A DNA stretch of 8,945 nucleotides. Origin: Chloroflexota bacterium. Lineage in GTDB: Bacteria > Chloroflexota > Anaerolineae > Anaerolineales > DRMV01. Below the pieces are notes generated by a model. That model saw only the letters and a list, made by a program, of their open reading frames with translations. It had not been told where the DNA came from and searched no databases. Made by a program: the position numbers and the translations under genes. The stretch spans positions 1-8,945 of the forward strand of contig JAADFA010000056.1 of NCBI GenBank assembly GCA_013153135.1. The letters are read 5' to 3'. Shown piece by piece: positions 5,402 through 8,945 of this stretch. The first letter of the stretch is position 1. Each line of letters begins with the position of its first letter.

Positions 5402-6283
5402 ATGCGACGGCGACGGGCGTTGCTCTATGTGCCCGGCGATCAAGAACGCAAGATCCGTAAGGCCGCCGGGTTGGACGTGGATAGCGTGTGCTTAGATTTA
5501 GAGGATGGTGTTCGTTTAGAGCAAAAGGCTGTCGCGCGCGCCACAGTTGCACGCGTGGCGCCCGACCTGGATTTTGGCACGACCGAGCTCCTGGTGCGCA
5601 TCAATCCGCCCACGCGCGAGAATACAGCGTTGGCCGAATCCGACCTGACCGCGGTGCTGCCCATTCGGCCCGCGGGCATTGTTGTCCCCAAGGTTGAAGC
5701 CCCATGGCAACTGCACTGGGTCGCGTATCGAGTGCAACAGGCCGAAGAAACCCTGGACTTGCCTCCCGGTAGCATTCGTCTGTTGGCCATCCTAGAAACC
5801 GCGCGTGGGGTCGAGAACCGCAGCGCCATTGCCCAGGCGACCCCGCGCCTGGATGCGCTCATTTTTGGCGCGGAAGACTTCACCGCAGATATCGGTGCCC
5901 AGCGCAGCCCCTCGAACACAGAGGTGCTCTTCGCGCGGCAGGCCGTATTGCTCACAGCCAAGGCCTACGGCCTTCAGGCTTTGGATATTGTGTACATCCG
6001 CTACCGTGACCTTGAAGGGCTCGCGCGGGAAGCGCGCGAAGCGGCCGCGTGGGGCTTTGATGGCAAACAGGTCATCCATCCAGCCCAGGTGCCTGTGGTG
6101 CAAGAGGCCTTCACGCCCAGCCCTGATGAGGTGGCTGCCGCGCGACGCGTGCTTGAGGCCTATCGCCGAGCCCGCCAGCGCGGGGAAGGTGTCATCGGGC
6201 TTGATGGCCGCATGATCGACCGCCCGATGGTCGAAGCCGCGCGTCGCGTTTTGCACCGCGCCGGCTTGGAGGATGAGATTTAA
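5402..6283 (+). CDS. CitE/HpcH-family acyl-CoA lyase
   Basis: This 293-aa protein belongs to the HpcH/HpaI aldolase/citrate lyase beta family, which cleaves or forms C-C bonds in 3-hydroxyacyl-CoA thioesters such as malyl-, citramalyl- or methylmalyl-CoA. Marks: RRALLYVPGDQERKI (4-18), VCLDLEDGV (29-37), LVRIN (64-68), GIVVPKVE (92-99), AILETARGVEN with the likely Mg2+ ligand E132, and GAEDFTADIG with D159, followed by GFDGKQVIHPAQ. ATG 5402 has TGGAGGG (5388-5394) at good spacing, whereas the upstream TTG at 5369 has none. There is no citrate lyase alpha or gamma gene beside it, so a stand-alone lyase or thioesterase of the malyl/citramalyl-CoA type is more likely than citrate lyase. It starts 100 bases after prs, on the same strand and possibly in the same transcript. 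Exact substrate unknown. Confidence 0.85.
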   Translation: MRRRRALLYVPGDQERKIRKAAGLDVDSVCLDLEDGVRLEQKAVARATVARVAPDLDFGTTELLVRINPPTRENTALAESDLTAVLPIRPAGIVVPKVEAPWQLHWVAYRVQQAEETLDLPPGSIRLLAILETARGVENRSAIAQATPRLDALIFGAEDFTADIGAQRSPSNTEVLFARQAVLLTAKAYGLQALDIVYIRYRDLEGLAREAREAAAWGFDGKQVIHPAQVPVVQEAFTPSPDEVAAARRVLEAYRRARQRGEGVIGLDGRMIDRPMVEAARRVLHRAGLEDEI

Positions 6284-6288
6284 CCAAC

Positions 6289-6312
6289 TCCGGAGCCCCA
6301 TGGGGCTCCGGA
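6289..6312. terminator. 24-base perfect palindrome between convergent genes
   Basis: TCCGGAGCCCCA (6289-6300) is followed immediately by its exact reverse complement (6301-6312). Lying 5 bases after the lyase stop and 43 bases from the antiporter stop, it fits a bidirectional transcription barrier. Neither side has a T-run, so it could depend on Rho or act as an RNA 3'-end stabiliser. Confidence 0.55.
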
Positions 6313-6355
6313 TCTACATCCCTGCTGTAGAGATAACCCGGTGCCTGGCCGACCT

Positions 6356-8269
6356 TTAGTCGCCTGTGGACTCAGCCGCGCCAAGGCGTTGCGCGGCCTG
6401 GGCCAGGCTTTCGTGCGTCCCAAGCAAGGTGAGCACATCGCCCAAACGCAAGCGCGTATCCCCGCGCGGAATAATATGCTCGTCTTCGCGATGGATAGCC
6501 AGCACCAGCACCTCAGGCGGCAGGCCCACATCGCGCAGTCGCACGCCTTCGAGCGCGGGGTTGCGGACCACCACCTCGCGTACATCCCGTTGGTCTCGCG
6601 TCGCGGTCATCAAGTACACCAAATCCGGATTGCGTACCATAAGCGCGATGAAGGTGGCCTGCGCCTCTAGAGGCGTGATAGGGTGCACACCCAGACTCTG
6701 CAGAGTGGGTATCGTTTGTGCGTTCGCATTGAGAGCAAAGACCCGTTCCACACCGAAGATGTGCCGAGCCAGCTGGGCCCACTTCAGCGTACGTTCGGGG
6801 TCGGTCAGGGTGATGACGACCGTCGCGGCGCGCTCAAGGGCTGAGGCGGCTTCGGGGGTGGGCTGCGCAAGCTGGGCCGGAAGATGGCGCTGCTGCGCGC
6901 GGCGCACCCGCTGTTCATCTTCGTCTAAGCCAATGACGGGATCCCGGTGGCCATGGAGCTGCTCGAGCACCTGAATGCCCACTGGCCCAAGCCCAACAAC
7001 CACCACGGTACGCGAAGGTTGTGCCGCGAGGCGAGGACCGATCAACGTGAGGAAGGCCCATGGTGTGAAGATAGCCGTGAAAATGGCCAGCAAGACGATC
7101 GCGTTGACCATGGCCTTGTCGAACACGCCCAGGCTGTATGCGACTTCCCCTGCTGCAATGACCAGAGATAGGTGTGCGGCTAAGAACAACCCCGCAGCCA
7201 GGCTCTCGCGCCACGAAAACAGCTGTCGAAACACTACGGACGGGATGACCTTTACAGCCAAGGCTAGGCCAATAAGCGTTGGCACCACCCATAGGTTGCG
7301 GGCTTGTGCCAGTACCGACAGGTCGAAACGCACGCCCACCATAACAAAGAAGATGGGGATGAAGAACCCGTAGCCTAGACTCTCAATTTGGTGTTGTATC
7401 GCGTGATCTTCAGGTTCACGCAGTAACGAGATAAGCAAGCCCGCGAGGAACGCGCCCAGAATCACCTCCACCCCTAAGAGCTCAGAGAGCGCGACGAACG
7501 CAGTCAAGATCAAAAAGGCCAAACGCAACTTCAGCGGCGTGGTAGCCTGGCTGAGCTCATCCAGCAGCGGGCGTAAGCCAGGGAGCACGCTCACACCAAT
7601 GCGATAAAGCACGAACAACGCGACGAATAGCAGGCCAATGAGTAAAATATCCAGCGTGATGCCGTGAGAAAGCACGGCCACTCGTATGGTGATCAAGAAC
7701 ATGGCCGCGAAATCCGCGATGAGGGCTGTGACCAGTAGCGTTTGGCCATAGCGCGTGCCCAAAAGGTTGTTTTCTTTGAGGATGGGCATGACCACGCCCA
7801 AGGATGTCGTTGAAAGGATGAAGGCCATCATATAGATATCTTTGGTCAGGCCCCAACGCCAGAGCAAATACCCTGCGCCGAGGGCCAGCAGCACCGTGAG
7901 CCCGAAGTGTTCTAACGCCAAGCGTAACGGTGTGGGCCCGGATGCGCGCGAACGCTCCTCGTTGCTCCCCCGTTGACGCCCCAGGCGAATGCCTGCGGCT
8001 TGGAAGTCGATCTCCATCCCGGCCAAAAACATCAGCATCACGAAGCCGATCTCGGCCAGCAAGTCGAGCAAGAAGTCGTGCGCGGGCACCCACCCCAAGC
8101 CGCTTTGCCCAACGACAATCCCAGCCAAAATTTCTCCCACGACGACAGGAATGCGTACGCGCTTGAACGACCGCAACACCAAAGGAACAGTAACGGCCAA
8201 GAAAAGCACAATGGCCAACGCTCCGAAGCGAATGCCTGAAGCCTCGGCCGCGAGCCAGCTGTACGTCAT
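6356..8269 (-). CDS. CPA2/Kef-type cation:proton antiporter with RCK domains
   Basis: This 637-aa inner-membrane protein probably exchanges K+ or Na+ for protons. Residues about 15-412 form the Na/H-exchanger-type core with about 12-13 membrane segments: VVVGEILAGIVVG (42-54), EIGFVMLMFLAGMEIDF (73-89), LSTTSLGVVMPIL (152-164), ALIADFAAMFLI (182-193) and FFIPIFFVMVGVRFDL (302-317). A soluble tail follows: an RCK/TrkA-N Rossmann domain starting TVVVVGLGPVG (421-431, GxGxxG complete) with acidic D449/E450 at the end of the second strand, suited to NAD(H) binding, then a TrkA-C-like domain (about 555-618). This order is that of KefB/KefC and related proteins. The ion-path pair is A185-D186 rather than QD or DD. 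ATG 8269 has AGGAGG (8280-8275) five bases before it. It is convergent with the lyase gene and divergent from dnaK. Ion specificity is not known; no KefF/KefG partner is present. Confidence 0.9.
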   Translation of the reverse strand: MTYSWLAAEASGIRFGALAIVLFLAVTVPLVLRSFKRVRIPVVVGEILAGIVVGQSGLGWVPAHDFLLDLLAEIGFVMLMFLAGMEIDFQAAGIRLGRQRGSNEERSRASGPTPLRLALEHFGLTVLLALGAGYLLWRWGLTKDIYMMAFILSTTSLGVVMPILKENNLLGTRYGQTLLVTALIADFAAMFLITIRVAVLSHGITLDILLIGLLFVALFVLYRIGVSVLPGLRPLLDELSQATTPLKLRLAFLILTAFVALSELLGVEVILGAFLAGLLISLLREPEDHAIQHQIESLGYGFFIPIFFVMVGVRFDLSVLAQARNLWVVPTLIGLALAVKVIPSVVFRQLFSWRESLAAGLFLAAHLSLVIAAGEVAYSLGVFDKAMVNAIVLLAIFTAIFTPWAFLTLIGPRLAAQPSRTVVVVGLGPVGIQVLEQLHGHRDPVIGLDEDEQRVRRAQQRHLPAQLAQPTPEAASALERAATVVITLTDPERTLKWAQLARHIFGVERVFALNANAQTIPTLQSLGVHPITPLEAQATFIALMVRNPDLVYLMTATRDQRDVREVVVRNPALEGVRLRDVGLPPEVLVLAIHREDEHIIPRGDTRLRLGDVLTLLGTHESLAQAAQRLGAAESTGD

Positions 8270-8299
8270 GCTCGCCTCCTGGTTGAGTTTGGGGCCATC

Positions 8300-8308
8300 A
8301 TCATACCA
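8300..8308 (-). promoter_or_regulatory. Extended -10 promoter of the antiporter gene
   Basis: On the - strand the bases read TGGTATGAT: TGn followed by TATGAT, five of six matches to the -10 consensus, 30 bases before the ATG. The -35 region (around 8323-8328, TTCGCG) is poor, as expected for an extended -10 promoter. Confidence 0.45.
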
Positions 8309-8517
8309 TATTTTGGACTCTGCGCGAACTCACGGCGCGGGAATAAGAGAAATTCCATAAAAAATCCGACGAACCAAATGAAATAACGTTTGGAGCAATA
8401 GACGTTTGCGCTTGCAGCCACGAAGGCGCCTCTCTTTAGGCATTCTGGCTCGGCGCGGTGCGATTTCGTTTTGCTCCTTTGGAACCGGGGCGGGATATAC
8501 ACAATTCGTACACCTCG
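8309..8517. other. Upstream part of the antiporter-dnaK intergenic region
   Basis: No gene, tRNA or repeat is recognised here. The part at 8341-8400 is A/T-richer than its surroundings and has a weak inverted repeat CCAAA (8374-8378) / TTTGG (8389-8393). A possible -10-like TATACA lies at 8496-8501. With the two divergent start regions it forms a 354-base gene-free gap. Confidence 0.4.
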
Positions 8518-8549
8518 TTAACACTTTTCTTGCAGCCCCTTGGTATGCT
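8518..8549 (+). promoter_or_regulatory. dnaK promoter
   Basis: TGGTATGCT (8541-8549) is an extended -10 (TGn plus TATGCT). TTAACA (8518-8523) matches -35 at five of six but is 20 bases away, longer than ideal. The start of transcription would be near 8556, giving a leader of about 68 bases. No sigma32-type CTTGAA...CCCCAT pair and no CIRCE element is present. Confidence 0.45.
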
Positions 8550-8559
8550 TAGCATGACC
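8542..8559. promoter_or_regulatory. Imperfect palindrome over the dnaK -10 box
   Basis: ATGC-TTA-GCAT (8545-8555) is a perfect palindrome, extended outward by GGT (8542-8544) and ACC (8557-8559) with one extra G. It covers the -10 box and the presumed start of transcription, the usual place for a repressor. Which protein, if any, binds it is unknown; it does not resemble CIRCE or HAIR. Confidence 0.3.
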
Positions 8560-8567
8560 CAAGCGAA

Positions 8568-8584
8568 GCGGCCTTTGGGGCCGC
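8568..8584 (+). other. Hairpin in the dnaK leader
   Basis: GCGGCC (8568-8573) pairs perfectly with GGCCGC (8579-8584) around a TTTGG loop. It ends 26 bases before the dnaK Shine-Dalgarno, so it does not directly hide that site. A role in mRNA stability or thermosensing is only a possibility. Confidence 0.35.
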
Positions 8585-8623
8585 GCGGACATGGGAACCC
8601 TGGAAATTGGAGGAGGGCAACAT

Positions 8624-8945
8624 ATGAGCAACAAGATTGTTGGGATTGACCTGGGTACGACCAACAGCGTGATTTCGGTAGTTGAAGGCGGGAACCCCGT
8701 GGTCATTCCCACGGCGGAAGGACCACGTTTGTGCCCGTCCGTGGTGGCCTTTACGCCGAAGGGCGAGCGTCTGGTCGGTTTGCCTGCGAAGCGCCAAGCG
8801 ATCTTGAACCCTGAGAACACCATTTACTCCATCAAGCGCTTCATGGGCCGCCGTTACGACGAGGTGGAAGAAGAGCGCAAGATGGTGCCCTACAAGGTCG
8901 TCAAGGGCCCCGCGGGCGATGCGCGCGTGTTCATCCCCGCGACCG
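8624..8945 (+). CDS. dnaK: Chaperone DnaK (Hsp70), N-terminal part, cut by window edge
   Basis: DnaK is the ATP-driven cytoplasmic Hsp70 chaperone that works with DnaJ and GrpE. The first 107 codons are present and the frame is open to the window end. The phosphate-binding loop GIDLGTTNSV (7-16) is exact. The block PSVVAFTPKGERLVGLPAKRQAILNPENTIYSIKRFMGRRYDEV follows (38-81), including K71, equivalent to the ATPase lysine K70 of E. coli DnaK. ATG 8624 has AGGAGG (8611-8616) seven bases before it. The usual RTTPS segment reads RLCPS here, with a cysteine at residue 37. It is divergent from the antiporter gene; grpE and dnaJ, if linked, would lie downstream outside the window. Confidence 0.96.
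   Translation, partial: MSNKIVGIDLGTTNSVISVVEGGNPVVIPTAEGPRLCPSVVAFTPKGERLVGLPAKRQAILNPENTIYSIKRFMGRRYDEVEEERKMVPYKVVKGPAGDARVFIPAT

Noticed and set aside
8270..8623. CIRCE, HAIR or sigma32-type heat-shock site before dnaK
   Set aside because: No TTAGCACTC/GAGTGCTAA pair, no CTTGAGT/ACTCAAG pair and no properly spaced CTTGAA/CCCCAT pair was found; CTTGCA at 8529 has no partner.
8458..8649. Small 63-codon frame crossing the dnaK start
   Set aside because: It covers the dnaK promoter and leader, overlaps the real dnaK start in another frame and has no ribosome-binding site.
1..8945. CRISPR array, tRNA, rRNA or phage genes
   Set aside because: No regularly spaced short repeats, no cloverleaf-like sequence, and no integrase or phage structural genes were recognised on either strand.

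Overview
This looks like ordinary chromosome from a moderately GC-rich bacterium. The best guess is Chloroflexota (Thermoflexus/Anaerolineae-like). That placement rests on the overall flavour of the proteins (a DnaK with a VVIPTAEGPR stretch, an LLM-family flavin oxidoreductase, a CitE-like lyase, a GcvT-family protein) and on the many short palindromes between genes. It was made from memory, without any search, and is moderate at best.

Layout, left to right. Bases 1-323 are the 3' end of a GcvT-family protein on the + strand, followed by a strong GC hairpin. Bases 324-943 contain no gene but hold at least six hairpins and the first copy of a ~128-bp direct repeat. Bases 944-1388 are a small toxin-antitoxin operon: an intact 66-aa antitoxin overlapping a RelE/ParE toxin gene that an in-frame TAA interrupts at codon 21. 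A second repeat copy follows at 1444-1571. Bases 1617-3179 (- strand) encode a MurJ-family flippase. Divergent from it, a + strand run encodes an LLM-class flavin oxidoreductase (3269-4315), PRPP synthetase (4342-5301) and a CitE/HpcH-family lyase (5402-6283). A perfect 24-base palindrome separates this run from a convergent CPA2/Kef-type cation/proton antiporter with a C-terminal RCK module (6356-8269, - strand). After a 354-bp divergent intergenic region comes the first third or less of a dnaK gene (8624 to the window edge).

The genes are mostly housekeeping: cell-wall precursor export, PRPP supply for nucleotides and amino acids, ion homeostasis and chaperone function. There is no defence island, CRISPR array or transposase gene. 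The points most worth a second look are the repeat pair bracketing the broken toxin-antitoxin module (with a hairpin in which two of the copy-to-copy differences fall on one base pair), the unusual palindrome density downstream of the GcvT gene, a possible operator overlapping the dnaK -10 box in place of CIRCE, and a MurJ homologue that lacks most of the charged cavity residues known from Escherichia coli. I do not see convincing evidence of a wholly new system.
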